Notes: generated by a model from the sequence alone, not told the origin. A stretch of 64,000 nt of DNA from Straminergon stramineum (GCA_963920665.1 OY987268.1:8124501-8188500); one strand, 5' to 3'. Positions 1 through 12,956 are shown, counted from the stretch's first letter. A program made the numbers and translations.

Positions 1-809
1 TTCTATAGAGTTGTAAAACTTTTTTGAATATGCTAAATTCCTGAACTACCTTTGAATATTGGTAGAACACCTACTATAATTTAAATTGTGATATACTTTC
101 AATAAAAATTCTAAATAAAAAATTTCAAATTCCTTCTAAAATCGATCATAGACTACATTGAACATGCATACTTTTTGCAATGATTATTTTATGTTTAGTT
201 AAAAATGATAAGTGCTGATTATAATGGATAGTAAGATTTTTGTTTTACTAATTTAATCAAGTTGTTTCTGATAGGTTATTTTTTGAATTTGAAAACTTAC
301 ATTCAAATAAGTCAAAAATTATTGAACATGTTTTAGGACTAAATGTTCAAAAAATGCTTTACCTTCACTTCAAAATGAGAACGATTCTAAGAAAAAATAG
401 TCACAAAACTTTGAAGATTGAACAACTAATGCTAAGACCAAGGAATCAAATTTCAATCCAATTCAACGTTCTTCCCTAGCGATTTACCACTCTCTAAATT
501 GATGCTTACAACTGATAGAAACTAGAAGAATAGACAATGAAAAGTTCAATACAAAGAAGTTGTGAAAACAACGACCCTCACACCTGGTGAAGTACCAGGA
601 TAACACAATAAACAGTTCACTGAGAAATTTTCTCAGCACGAAACCATTACACCTTCAATAAAACTTCATCATTTGAGGATTATTTCAGAAACTTTTTCAC
701 TTCCATGCATGACTAGGACACACTTTCGAAGCCTACCAGGCTGGTTGCTGGCACAGGTCAACCTAGCACCACTACAACACACTAAATTTTCATTACTTTT
801 GCTCTTCAA
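1..809. other. Intergenic flank outside the left duplication arm
   Basis: AT-rich sequence up to about position 480, then more balanced composition. I see no exon with credible splice sites, no RNA gene and no terminal inverted repeat. The sequence has no counterpart beyond 27612 on the right side, so it is unique flank outside the inverted duplication. Confidence 0.6.
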
Positions 810-1124
810 TCAATACCTTGACATGCATTCCAGGCAGAAAAGAATCAAGGGAACCTAAAATACATTCAAACAAACTCACTCGAGCATCGTGTAGACAAGT
901 TCCAATCCCCAGTTAGGTACACAATCCAAATGCAGATCCCAACAAAGACTTAAACAGGCAGCATTATCATTCCAACACCACTCCATCATCACCACAATAC
1001 TCTGTTAGGCTCCGACCCGTGAATGAGCAGAACAAAATGCCTGCAATCTCCATCAATAAGGAAAAATGATAACGTTACAACACACCGCATGTTTTGAGGT
1101 GTGCAACCAAGAAATACAAATTAC

Positions 1125-4100
1125 TCAGGAAGGACTCCTGGGAGGCACACTGCTTCCGGATGCAGAGCCCTTGTCAGAGCTGCCCTCGGGGTACTCGTCG
1201 AACAGCGTCCGGTAAATGGCACTCGGACTCCGCGCCCAAGAGTTCTTCGCAAGCTTCTCCGCTTCAGGCTTCTCGAACACAGCAGCAGGATTGGAAACCA
1301 CCGTGATGGGCAGACTCCATTCGCCCTTGCGACGCTGGCTCACGTCGATCAGCATCGGGTGCTCCACTTCGGTCCAGTCCACGTTCGGGGGAGTGGCCAC
1401 AAACTCAAAGCGCAGAACCCATTCCAAAGACATCAACGGGGTGGCCATCGACGCAGGCCCGTCGACAGGGACGGAGAACAAGAACTGCGTGTTGATCACG
1501 TCGTTCACAATCTCGTAATACTCCGAATGCACCTGCCACACCAAGGAGTCAGTAAGCTGTACCATCTACACCATACCCAACCACATCACACCCGAGGAAA
1601 CAACAAGCGTGCACGACAATGAACAGCATCTCTGCAGCTGCCAGGAAACCCTTCATGACCTCACCCACCACCTCCACCTTGCCTGCGTACCTGAGACCAC
1701 ATCAGCAACAGATGCTCAAACAAAAAGAATGCTCACCTTCGTTATCGTCGAAGAATTTTTTCGAGAAGGATGCAGTGCCGCTGGATTCAATACCTCCCTA
1801 GTTTCTAAAACGGCTGTCACCTGCGTTATAAATATCAGAATCCAGCAGTCAGTGAATACTTGTCACAGGATACGACCTGCTCACGTGGAAAATGCTGTAG
1901 GACATGAGAACAATACACCTCACTCAGACATAACAGTAGGATTCAGACTCACACAAAATGAAACTCACGAAGTCGAGAAATCCACACGGTTGCCACACAA
2001 AACGGAACTCAAACGTTGCGAGCTCGTATCCAAAACTAAACCAAGAAATAGCATTCAATGCACAGATGTAGGACTCCAAGCCATCACGACACCAAACGCA
2101 AAAGTACACGTCAAGCAGGTTTCTGTTGGACTGTCTCTCCCAATCAGAACATCTCAGAATCTGATCTCCACGATACTCGAACAACTCAAGTGCACACTGC
2201 ACGAAAACATGACCACAGACTGCTTCACAACTTCAAGACCAAGGTGGACTACCTCCAGGCATCTCCTCCTGTCGTTGTGAAAAAACTGCAGAGTTCCGGC
2301 CACCTGGTCACGCAAAAATCTCACATCAACAACTAGGCCAAACAAATGGAAAATCTCGCAACGCATAACTAGTGTTTCATTTGAAAACAACCAAAGCAGA
2401 ACAAAGGGTGCAAGCGCACCCAAACCTACACCTCTCCACGCATGAATATCTCTCTCAACTGAATTCAAACCTCATGCTAACGGGACAGGCATCACACAAA
2501 TCCAGAGATCACGACCACGCTACTCAGAAGGGGCAGGATACCAACACGGAAAAAACCACAAGGGTCACCAAACATAGTCATCCACAGACACGCACCATGT
2601 CACCGAACACATACGTCGATGCTGGATTCTTCGGCGAAAACTTCACCAGAACGTCGCCGTCCATACGGATGTTGTAAGATTTCCCTCGGTTATTCACGGC
2701 TGACAGATCACAATGGAAAAAACAAAAACTCAATTCGCTGTCTATCTGCAGGGTCTATCACCCTCACCGTTCCAAGATCGTAGCAAGATTGCCCGACCCA
2801 ACTCAAACACAAGCCAAATGTCCTCATAAACATACATCTCGCAAACTCGAAACATCTCATACGGTGGATCAAATCACCCAAACGCAGCGCTGAAAAGAGA
2901 AATTCCACGACTCAGTACACACACCTGGAGGTAAATGAGGAGGGTCTGGAACGCTTTCCTCCTCCACTCTGGGCCGGGGCCTGGAATCAAACCCGTTCGC
3001 ATGATGACCATTCATCCTCGCGACATGTGCTTCGTTACTCAAGCTATCCAGACTAATGGCTCTCTTATGGGCTAGACCAGGCCCTGCAGGACCGCCTGGC
3101 TTCGAACCTGCATATAAAAGATGCTATCGTTAAATGCATACACTCGCTTCAACATGCACATCACGACATCATGGTCACTCTCATCCGACATCGTCAAACA
3201 GGGCACATCGTTGAGTGAGGTGAACGAGGGCTCACTTGCAGGAGTCACAGACAAATCGGCCATCGACGAAGATGTAGAAAGGAGTTCTCTTCTGCTTGGA
3301 GTTGGAGTCGAAAAAGAATTAGGGTCCAACTCCAGAGAGGATATCGAATACGGACGGTCAAACCGATCCAGGGAAATCGACTTCGTAGGGCTGGTGAAAG
3401 TAGAGCCTCCGGCGGACTTCGGAGTGCTGACTCTGTCCTCCCCGTTCCTCACGCTGGAGTCATCAGCCCAAGCCTGGAAACAACACGGTTAGGGCGAGAA
3501 AAACAAAGAAAACTACCAAACAACCATACAAGCGTCAGAAGCCGGCAAGCAGAACATCACCAAATCAACAGGGCGGCTATATCCAAGTCTCAGTACAACC
3601 TCCGTTTATCCCACAACAGGATCATCCAATATTTCTATAGAACTAAAAGACGAATCTCATAGGAGAAAGACTTTAAACAGGCATAGCAGAGTTGAATCGA
3701 ACTTGCACCCCGAATGAAACTTCCAAAGTAAGGAAGACAGAGGCAGATGGATCGGATGTTTACCCAATCACTTTCGCTACTATCCTCTTTCCATTGGATC
3801 TCAACTTCCAACGCATACGGTGGAACGATTCCTGTAGGAAACAGATATACCTCTGTGAGAAACAGATCCACGAACCTGCAAAGCATGCCAAACGAAAACG
3901 GACGAAGAGCTGACTCTTGCTTCCAAGCATAACCAAACCCCATGACCTAAGACGAATACATGGATTTTCACGTGACTGCAGTGCGAAAGTCAGCAGGCAG
4001 AGCTGAATCGGTATTGTGCAGCAACACTGTCCCAATGGTGCCACTTGCAAACTTCCAAGTGACATGACCAGCCCCGTCTAATACAGGTCAGACTAGGACA

Positions 4101-5993
4101 CCCCAATCATCACGAAAGCAGAATAAGATCGAGAGACGTACCAGATTCGCCATAGTGTGATTCATCCTGGGTCAGTCCATTGGTAAGAGGTAGCGTCCAG
4201 ACTGGCAACGCAGTACGCACCTCCTGAACAAACAAAACGCACGTGGTCATAAACAACTTGAATGTTGTATCGGTCCAACAAGAAAAATACACATCGCAAC
4301 GATTACGAAAGGAGGAGTACATGCTACCCTGAATATCCCGAGACTTGACAGGTTTGCTTGTCTGCAAGTACAAGTGAATCTCAATTCCGAACTAGGATAC
4401 GGAAGTACTAATAAACTTCGTCATTCTGAGCGTGATTTTCCGAGTTGATCAAATTTTGATCTTCAAGAGGTAGAAGCTCAGAGAGCTGTATCCACCTTGG
4501 ACGAGAGAAAAGGCGGATATCATGCCTATATTTCCTACGTTTTAAAATGAAATGTCCGCAGGTCGAAATTGATACCTAACGGGATCCATCTCAAAATTTG
4601 AAGGACCCACGAATCTCATCTCGAGAATGTGGAAAGAGCGAGCAAATGAACCTGTACAGATGTATATAGAATCCCTCAAACTAGGCAGCCTGCAGAAGGA
4701 ACACACTCTTACCAGAAGCTCCGAGTTGGGCGTTGCAGCTGGTGAAGGACCGTGTCCATTTTCCGCAGCAGAACGAGACCACCGAATCGCGGCAGTGATG
4801 TAGTAAAGGTATCGCACGGCAGTCCCTCGAAAGGTTGGCGGCAACACCGTTGGAAGGGTCGTGCGCACCATATCTGACCAAAGCAAACGCATTCAGTTGA
4901 GGAAAAGCATATACTTATCTGACCAAGATAGAACTTAATATTCCATGGCAGAACGATAAATAAGCATACAATGTTTCCACTCTACATCACAGCTGCCATT
5001 CACGTGGCAGACCTTCAGATACAACTGAACGGGAATGACACTCACAAGTGCTGGTCGAGCCCGGATAGATGAGGACGTCCGAGACAATAACAGACGAAGG
5101 AGACTTCAGAATCAGTCTCTCTCCTGCAAAACAGGATCAAATATCACGTTCCCGTTCAGGCTCCTCTCACCGTGTTCCAACAGTAACCACCACCTTCCAG
5201 ATCCGATGCTTTCCATATTTGACCCATTCAGGTTACCGAAGTTCTTCTCATTATGCCAATGCAGTCTACCTGGTTGTACTTTTAGTGATATAGTTTAGCA
5301 TGTCCTCTTCGTCCACACTTTCTTTAACAAAAACACGAGCGCAAAGCTGCACGCAAGGGAATTTCTCATTGCCATGAACATGTTTACGTGACGACCTAAT
5401 CAGCATGCTTGCAAGGAGAACACCATCTCATAACTCTGAAGCGGTGGAGACAAGGAGAACTATCAGACTAAGAATTTCTAGAATTTCCTCAAACATCAAA
5501 ATGGCTGCAACCCTTGCACAGCGAGCATTGCATGGACAGAGGTTCCGGAGCAGATCCACAACGACAGAAACTGTCGCCAAGCATGTCTAAGAAGTTTGCA
5601 CACATTCTCCACAGACTAGATTTATCGGCATTGACAGGATTGACAGGACAAAGAGATCGAACCTCGTCGTTGCTTCGCCGTGGGCGGTTTCGGAGTGAGA
5701 AGCCACTGCGGGTCCAGTTTCTCGATCCCTCGCACTTCCACGGACAAATCCTCCATCAACACGGCGTCGGCTGCCACGTCCCGCACCATCCCCACCTTCA
5801 CCTCATTCCCGATTTCGATGGTCGCCACCACCGTGTCGCCCGGTCTGTAAACTTTCCTCTCCAACGCCACCTTCACAGACGGCGCAGCGTTGCGAATCTT
5901 CGACCTCGGAGATCCCAATCCCGATTCCTGACCATCCGTGAGAGCCTTCGGCCTTCGTCCCAGGAAGGGGAACGACTCCATGCTCGGCCACAT
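1125..5993 (-). CDS. RGP1: RGP1-like protein (Ric1-Rgp1 Rab6/Ypt6 exchange factor subunit), copy 1
   Basis: Eleven coding exons on the minus strand, in order: 5663-5993, 5046-5123, 4713-4873, 4142-4223, 3764-3831, 3236-3473, 2925-3107, 2596-2699, 2253-2303, 1737-1820, 1125-1532. All introns are GT-AG and phases agree, giving 595 codons plus stop. The N-terminal exon encodes a beta-sandwich-like segment (VALERKVYRPGDTVVATIEI). The middle is Ser/Pro-rich and probably disordered (exons 6-7). The C-terminal half carries the hallmark Rgp1 blocks: YNIRMDGDVLVKFSPKN, a Cys-Leu-Glu strand, HPSRKNSSTITK, and LRFEFVATPPNVDW. In yeast and animals Rgp1 pairs with Ric1 to activate Ypt6/Rab6 at the Golgi; the same role here is inferred. 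Compared with copy 2 I count seven amino-acid differences, all in exons 1, 2 and 4. No break is visible, so both copies may be functional. Confidence 0.88.
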
Positions 5994-6194
5994 TCCGCTA
6001 AAGTTCTGTTCTCACCCACATCACACGATCGCGACCCAGTCCTCCTTGAACTCAATAAAACACTATCTCACCATTCTAAAGTCCGCATGATCTCATTCGC
6101 TCCACCATCACACCGCATCATCACCTCTCAATGCCACATTATCAAAATCCACCAAACAATCCCACTGCCTACGTGCCCCTTCCATCATCACCCC

Positions 6195-6204
6195 AAACCC
6201 TAAA
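6195..6204 (+). promoter_or_regulatory. Telo-box (AAACCCTAAA) upstream of RGP1 copy 1
   Basis: AAACCCTAAA lies about 200 bp upstream of the copy 1 start codon. The same motif sits at the matching place upstream of copy 2 (22192-22201). Telo-boxes are common plant promoter or 5' leader elements, often in housekeeping genes. Function here is inferred from motif and position only. Confidence 0.45.
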
Positions 6205-6522
6205 GAAACCCAATACTCGATCCACGTCTTCTCGATCCTGCAACCCATTCCGCCATCGCCAGACCTCCACTACCAGGTCAACTAGCACCAGCTCCCAATC
6301 CTCCACCTGCCAACACTCCCTCAACCCCTCTGCCCGAATGCCACCACACCAAAGAAAAGTCCGCAATCTCCGTCTCACCTCGAACTTCGCGCCACACCTG
6401 CGCTTCCAATCCGTCGAGAAAAATCGTAGTCTCTCATTACAAATCACAAATCAGCTTCGATACCAGCTCGGGACGCAGAACAGTGGCGATACAGTGTCAA
6501 GTGCCCAAACGCCAACCCTAAA

Positions 6523-8333
6523 TTCTGCATAGCAATTGCTGCACTGACTGTGTCTTCAGAGGATTTGTTTTGAATTCTCATCTGCAATAATAAGTTAAGT
6601 TATACAGAGAGTGGGATCCAGAGTCTGATGAGTGTGGAATGGCGGCAAGGCCGGCGATGGCATCCGGAGGCAGGTGGATTGTATGAAGCTCGACAGAATG
6701 GAGACAATGGCATTCCAACAGCCTAGCGGATCTGTACTTTCTCATTATTGGGGATGCCCTTGGGAATGGGGTTCCGGAATCAACAGGGGTGCCGGTGTGA
6801 AAAGGGGTACTAGTTGGCAATTCTTTTCAGTTTTAGACTTCAATGGTAGGTACTTCAAAAAAATGAATTGTTTTCAGGTACTTCTAAAAAGGTATGATGG
6901 GTTGATGGTGTGTTAATTTTGGATATATGCATCTAATGGGGGTGGCATTGATAGTTCAAATTAATATTTGAGTTGAGAAAAAAATAATTAATAGCAACAA
7001 AAGTAAATTTCAAATACATATTAACACCCATTGATGTGCAAAATGTCACTTTTGTTACTTTTGTCACTTTTTTGGTTTTGACGTTGTAAAGGTAAAACCA
7101 ATATTCAAATCTGAAAGAAAAAAGAAGATTGTTTACAAATATGAATCAATGTCATTCCAAACAATTATGAATTTAATGAGGATGGTTCAAATATAATCTA
7201 GAAAAATTATTAGTATTATTGTATTCATTGTGGGATGGAATAAAGAGGGATTGCGAATCAAAATTCCTTACATAAAATTAGGTTGTTTGTTTCATTTGTT
7301 ATGTTGAGATCACCAATATTGGAAAACTCTCTAGAAGGAAGGGTGCACTTTCTACGATCTTTAGACCTATAGTGTGAAAGTTGTGGATTTTTGAGTTATT
7401 TTTTAATTAAAAAATTATGTTAACTTTTATTTTGATTGTAGCAATGGCACAAGGCACACTGGTAGATCATAACTTTTCACATAATATTACCTTTATTTGA
7501 GAGTGGAAAAGAATGTATTAAACAATGCATTTGGGGGGTAATGATGACTAAAGCTAGAGAATATTTTGCGATTGTATACAAATGTCAAAATGTGTAATAT
7601 CTCCTCTATAATCTATAAGTTTGTAATCAAATTATGAAAATTTATGATTCTTCAATTTCCAAAGTAGTAACTCCTTTATAGAGTTTTATCAAAATGATTC
7701 AAAATGTCTTTCTCTTCTAGTTAACAATAAATATTATCCCTTGTGTTTTATGTAGAGAGAGGAAAAAAACAAAAACTCTTATCATTTATGATAATGACTG
7801 GTATATATATAAAGAGTTTGTTCACTTATTAGTTTGAGGAGTGACTTCGAGGAGTCATCACAAGACAAGTTGAAGATTGCCATTCAACAAGCATCTTTGT
7901 CTTAGACTACTTGTTAAGCTTTCAATTGGAATACAATTTTGAAATCATTTCTTATTGGAACAACCCTAACACACCTTCATATAACAATTTGTGAGATATT
8001 TGTTGGTGATTGCCATTGATCATTGCATAAAGTTATAAGTCTTCATCATTTATCTATTTATATATAGGTTGTCAAACTTCATAAGTCCTATCAACAATGG
8101 TAGATTTATAAGTGATTTGAGTATAATGTAATTCTTCAACGTATTAATTTCTCCCAATAAGAAATAAAGAACCAATTTTGAACTATTCAAACAACAAAAG
8201 CTAAACATGAAACTCCAATCCAATATCAACACAAGAATTGCTATTGCATGTCCAAAGTATTTTGTTACATCTTTTGCTAAAAGAAGATCAAAAGTTCTTG
8301 GATAACCCCTGAATGTCAAGAGTCTTTTCCACA
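6523..8333. other. Intergenic spacer, no gene seen
   Basis: The first 300 bp are fairly GC-balanced; the rest is strongly AT-rich with many short homopolymers. No splice-consistent coding sequence, tRNA or clear transposon end was recognised. A transcription start region for RGP1 copy 1 could extend into the first few hundred bases. Confidence 0.5.
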
Positions 8334-8339
8334 ATTGAC

Positions 8340-8885
8340 AATTTGAAGAAAACCATTATTAAGTACTATTTGGAAGAATATTGTGGAATTGATATACAAA
8401 GGAAAGTTTAAGATTTTGAGTTGTAGATTCCATCCATATAGTTAGATTCACCAATGCTATCACCAATATTTTTCATAAATTTTCAAAGAGAAAATTCAGA
8501 ATTCCTTCAAAATTCAATTACAAGAAAAATATTATCATTTTTGAGTAAAGTTTGTTGGAATGGATTTGAAATGAAGTTCTCTTCATATGGTGATTTTTTG
8601 AAATTTTTGTGTTCTTAAAATCTATGACCTCATTTTTGCAAATCCCATTTTGAACTAAAGTCAATGCAATTTTGGCTTGGTCAACCACTTGACCTACTTG
8701 CACATTCGTAATTTTAGAAAAATATGCACTCCAATTTCACCAAATCCAACTATTAGATAAGACAACAACTTGATAAAGTATCTCCACAAATTAGAATAAC
8801 TTTCATCCAACCAGTAAGGAGGATGAAACTTCAATTTCAATCTATTCATCATCTAGAAAGTGGACATTGGAGCACTTAGGGGATA
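8340..8885 (+). mobile_element. MITE-like element, family A copy 1 (about 550 bp)
   Basis: This segment shares a long colinear match with 55985-56555 (same orientation) and 15958-16540 (opposite orientation). Shared landmarks include GATTCACCAATGCTATCACC, a GGAATGGATTTGAAATGA block and TGACCTCATTTT. It has no coding capacity. The left terminus seems trimmed here; the right end runs to GGACATTGGAGCACTTAGGG. Confidence 0.75.
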
Positions 8886-10746
8886 AGATAACTACACCTA
8901 TTATGGATACTCTAAAATTATAACCCAACTCTTATTCATTTCGATAATGAAATCTTGGTGCCATTTCGAATTATGTCTTGCAATTATGCCAGTGTCACAA
9001 TTGGATACTCCTACCGGCTTACCTATTATGTGATGTCAACGCGGCGTGCTACAGTGAACAGAGCTTTGCCGTTGTTGCACACTAAGCAATGAGCCAACCG
9101 AAAGCACATGTACACACTTGAACTGCTTAGCACATTGCCTATCCTGCACCCGCCCGCAACAATCACCCGGAAATTCTATAATACATAATCCTCAATCATG
9201 AATCACTACCTCTGAATTCATTTTGTCCTTAACATTTCTAATTTATTGCAAAAAGAGTGCTTGATTTGCTATGGTTTGGTATAAGTGATCGCTTGGATTT
9301 TTGCACTCGCAAAGCAGAGTCAAAAAGGATGAATTCCACTCGCTGGTGGGATGAGTGACATGGACCTCTTTCTGAATGGGATTGGCTAGTGAAAAGGTCC
9401 ACACCCTGTTCCAGTGTTAGCAACCTCTCATACGAAGTAACTACCTAGTGATTCCAAAGATACCTGCGAAGAAATTTAGAGGAAATTTTAAATTTTAACC
9501 TCTTCAAGCTGGAGTTTTGAAAACAATCGGTTGCTTCTAACTCGCGCCTGTTAATCAACAGATGCAAACCATTGGAGTGCTATGTTACTTAGGATTAGAG
9601 AAGGATGAGCAACAGTACCTCCTGCTAGATTGAGATGACGATTTGCGGAAGAAACCTTGGGCAAGCACCGACTGGAGATGGCAATGGAAGATGTTTGTGT
9701 GGATGGAGTGCATCAATCGCATTGTTGCCAAAGGTTGCTACAGCCACAGCATAATTCCGTCAACCATAATATTGGACTAATTTCAATGTTATCATGTGCA
9801 ATGGCTCAATTAGGTCACATTCTGAATGGCAATTTGAGTACTTTACCAGGCCTTGTGCAGACTTGTGAACTTCTCACAACTTCAGGCCACAGTAGGTTGC
9901 ATATGTCAAAGCAATAGGCTTTAAATTGGAACATCATGTGCATTAAAATGACAAGGGATGACGTAACAAGCTTAAAATAATCCATTGCATCTATGGTAAC
10001 TTATGACTCATTTGAGGTAATAATTGCCCAATCTTCCTCAAAGAGATAGCTTGAACTCATGTTAAGGTAGCAACACCATAAAGCGACAAGTCCCGAAAAC
10101 AAAGACCTATTTTTTACCTCATTGCAAACCAAATTTGCATGTGAAACCACCAAATCTCATACTTAGAACTTGAGTAGATTAGCAAAGTGGTTATTCATAA
10201 GTGCCTTTGTTCATGCATCACTCTCTGATGCTTCAAAGTTCTAAATGAATCTATGATCCATCATTGAGGCCTATAGTGCGGTGCTTTTGAAAATTTATAA
10301 TATATTCTCCAAGTAGCAAAAACTTCAAATTGTACTTGCAACATCTATTACTACAATTTGCTAATTTGTTTGAACAAAAATTTCATTCTGTCACCATGCA
10401 AAAGACACTGAAACTCTTATATTGTCGCTCTAAGGTGCTCCTACCTTTTCTCAAATATTTCTTGCATGCCACGTAGGAGACATGTAAGCACCCACTCTTC
10501 ATTAAACAAACGAGATAAAATGAAAATAAATGATTCTTCATCAGTCAAGGCGTAGGATTTCTTGATAGCTTGTGCGATCTAAAGTGCCCTGTAGAAACAG
10601 ACCTGGAGGTGGGAGTATAGCGTTGGCAAGATTTGCATCTCATGCTCCATCATAATTCCTTTGCCTTGCGTGGCTGCATCACAATGCAAATTCAACCCAC
10701 AATGAAATTCAATGATTAGTCTTGACGTCTTGATCATATGCCAGAA
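8886..10746. other. Intergenic spacer, no gene seen
   Basis: Mixed composition with a more GC-balanced patch at about 9000-9250. Short open frames exist but have neither splice context nor recognisable protein motifs. No RNA gene or terminal repeats were recognised. Confidence 0.45.
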
Positions 10747-12587
10747 TCAATTCAAGGAATGTTGGTTCCGAGGTGGACCTAAAACTCTCCGGCACACCCT
10801 TGCAGGAAGCCACGAAGAACCCTCAGCTGATTCCTCTTCATTGCCGACGTGGTGATGATCCCGCTCAAATGCGTTAGAGATTTTCATGTGAGGAGAAAGA
10901 AGCTCGGAATGTAGATGTCGCTGGTCAATCAGCCTGCAGAGCTCCTGCAACTCCTCCACATTCTTCTGCACTCTGTGCCGTATTGCCTCAACCTGCTTCA
11001 ATGTTGGTGCCGTGCTTGAACCATCGTCTTCGGAGGTCATCTCAATCAGATCGCCATCTGGGGCATCCCCAACCTGCAGGAGCCTCACATGAACACATGG
11101 ATTTCTATACCCTAAAAATCTGAAAATCTGGAGCACACGTAAACAGAGGGTTACGGTACCTTTGTCTCCGATACAGCTGGACTTCCATGAATTGTCCACA
11201 GTAAGTCCATAAACCTCCTCGCGGAGTTCGAACTCTCCACAGATTTTTCATGTTTCTGTTTGGCCGCAATGTGAAATGATCTTTGCGTGTTGCTCTCCAT
11301 CCATCTCAGTAACATTTCGTGTGCAGGTGAAAACGGGGAGTGACGATCTGCATCTTCTAGAGCACACGATCAGGTCTTCCAGAGGACGCAGTTCTGATGC
11401 AAAATCACTCTATAGAATTTGAAAATTGCTTCTTGATTTCAAACCTGAAAACAGAGTAGCTTTAAGGTATTCATACTTTGCGAATCTAAAACTAACCCCT
11501 GGGGGAGTAAGGGACCAAAGAATATGGTTCTGAAGAAATTCAGTTTGATTGATGATATTGCCAAAAATCTAATTCAGATAGCCACCTGAATAATAATATG
11601 TAACCTGAATCAGTGAACAACACTGCACCCATTCGTCCTTAATTAAATAAAATTGAATAAAAGAAAGCCTCTATATAACCTACTCAAAACTGCTATGAAA
11701 AGCATGAGGCCAATTACAGCTCCTTAGCCTAATAATCGACAGTATATCATTCTGGGGAATACCTTCCAGGATCTGCATACCCACCTCCAAGATCTGTACT
11801 GACGGTCTTCGTCGGTCTCATGTGCAATGCTTGCGAGAACCGTTCCAAAGTCTTCTTCTTCTGCTCGGCTACTTTGGATTTGTGCGCGATGGCATTGTCT
11901 GGGGTGCTTATAGCCCCCTGCACATTACATTACAGCATCCCAGCTTTAGGTTTTCCAAACAAGAGAATCATGAAACAATCATAGCTTCAATAATTCGATG
12001 AATTCAACGAATAACTCGATTTCTGGAAGAGCACCTTGGGATTCGCACGCTTCGAGCTCCCCCGCACAAGCCGGGCTTCGCCCAAGACCGCATCGATAGA
12101 TTTCGACACAGCAGAGAGGTCCGACTCGTAAGCATGGACTGCGAGTTATTAAAATGCACTTTCATCATAAAACCCTAAACAAAATCTCGAATTCTAAATA
12201 ACCGCATTAAATCCGAGTCCAACAGCATTGAAAGAGACGCAGGTGGAGCACTGTAGCTTACATTGCGATGATTCAGCTTCTTCTTGACTTGAATTAACCC
12301 TGTAATCACCCAATTTCAGTGAGCCGCGCACAATCCCCATTAAAATTCGAAAGACAATTAGCTGAATATTCAGCGGTGCAATTGAGTGAAATTCGCTAGG
12401 ATGATGGAGGCGGGGATGGAGAGGCGCACCAAGAATCAACGATGTGGTTGACGAATTTCTGAGACGCAACAATCTGCGAAAGCGCGTATTCTTCCTTGGC
12501 TTGAGCGGCTTGCACCCGAGCTAAGGTGTCTCCCAGAAGCGCTATCAGCTGCAAGGTAACGTCGGCATTGTTCCTCGAGTCGTGCAT
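10747..12587 (-). CDS. Unrecognised small coiled-coil protein gene, exon model incomplete
   Basis: I do not recognise this gene. Four minus-strand exons join in phase: 12035-12138, 11763-11917, 11368-11407 and 10747-11073 (stop). They encode a helical, charged protein with motifs such as SDLSAVSKSIDAVLGEARL, EQKKKTLERFSQALHMRPTK and LKQVEAIRHRVQKNVEELQE, which look like coiled coils. A fifth coding-like block, 12430-12587 (MHDSRNNADVTLQLIALLGD and onward), has a GT donor, but it ends in phase 2 while the next exon needs phase 1. Either there is a missed exon, a one-base indel, or the block belongs to another transcript. A telo-box at 12170-12179 lies just upstream of the second block and may mark the real 5' end. 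The 11368-11407 exon uses a weak donor (GTGTGC). The function is unknown. Confidence 0.5.
12170..12179 (-). promoter_or_regulatory. Telo-box near the unrecognised coiled-coil gene
   Basis: TTTAGGGTTT on the minus strand, about 30 bp upstream of the exon at 12035-12138. In plant genes this motif is often in a promoter, 5' leader or first intron. The location supports a 5' end close by, but this is inference. Confidence 0.35.
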
Positions 12588-12683
12588 CACTATTTGAATT
12601 GTGAGATTGACAAAACCGGGAAGTAGGATTATATTATAGCTACAAATCGAAATGTGAAGAATGTGCAGAGAATTGCAATGTGA

Positions 12684-12818
12684 AGAATTTGTTGAAACAG
12701 GTGTAATGTAATGTACAGAATTTCTGCTGCAAACTGAAATAGGTTTGAAGAATTTGTTGCTGCGCGCAAAGAGTAATGTCATGTAAAGAACTTCTGCTGC
12801 ACACTGAGATAGGTTTGA
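12684..12818. repeat. Two-copy tandem repeat, about 66 bp period
   Basis: GAATTTGTTG starts at 12684 and again at 12750. Both copies continue with GTAATGT, a TTCTGCTGCA block and ATAGGTTTGA, with scattered substitutions. It lies between the coiled-coil gene and the tRNA and appears non-coding. Confidence 0.6.
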
Positions 12819-12956
12819 TTTCTGCAGGCAAAATGAAACAAGAACCCTGATTTTCAGCCGGAGAGAGTGACCAACTGAATGTTCACTTGAATTCTTATCA
12901 ACGGACGTTCAGTTGGAGTGAACTTCTGCGATACCCGGCTGAAAAGGGAGATAAGC

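Larger units (their letters stand above)
810..6522 (-). repeat. Left arm of large inverted duplication (contains RGP1 copy 1)
   Basis: This segment is the reverse complement of 21917-27612. Paired positions add to 28422 from 810 to about 4220, so there is no net indel there. The sum then drifts (28406, 28408, 28413, about 28439) as small indels accumulate toward the centre. The outer edge is sharp: homology starts at position 810 and ends at 27612. The inner edge is around the CCAACCCTAAA motif at 6512-6522. The arm holds one whole gene plus about 315 bp of 3' flank and about 500 bp of 5' flank. Confidence 0.93.

Noticed and set aside
1101..1622. 173-codon plus-strand open frame (mirrored at 26800-27321)
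   Set aside because: Antisense shadow of the long last RGP1 exon, rich in Arg/His/Pro as expected of a reversed frame.
1609..2280. 223-codon plus-strand open frame (mirrored at 26142-26813 on minus)
   Set aside because: It is antisense to RGP1 exons 9-10 and their introns, with no domain or start context. It recurs only because the whole segment is duplicated.
9657..9917. 86-codon plus-strand open frame
   Set aside because: No recognisable domain, splice context or neighbouring exon; treated as chance.
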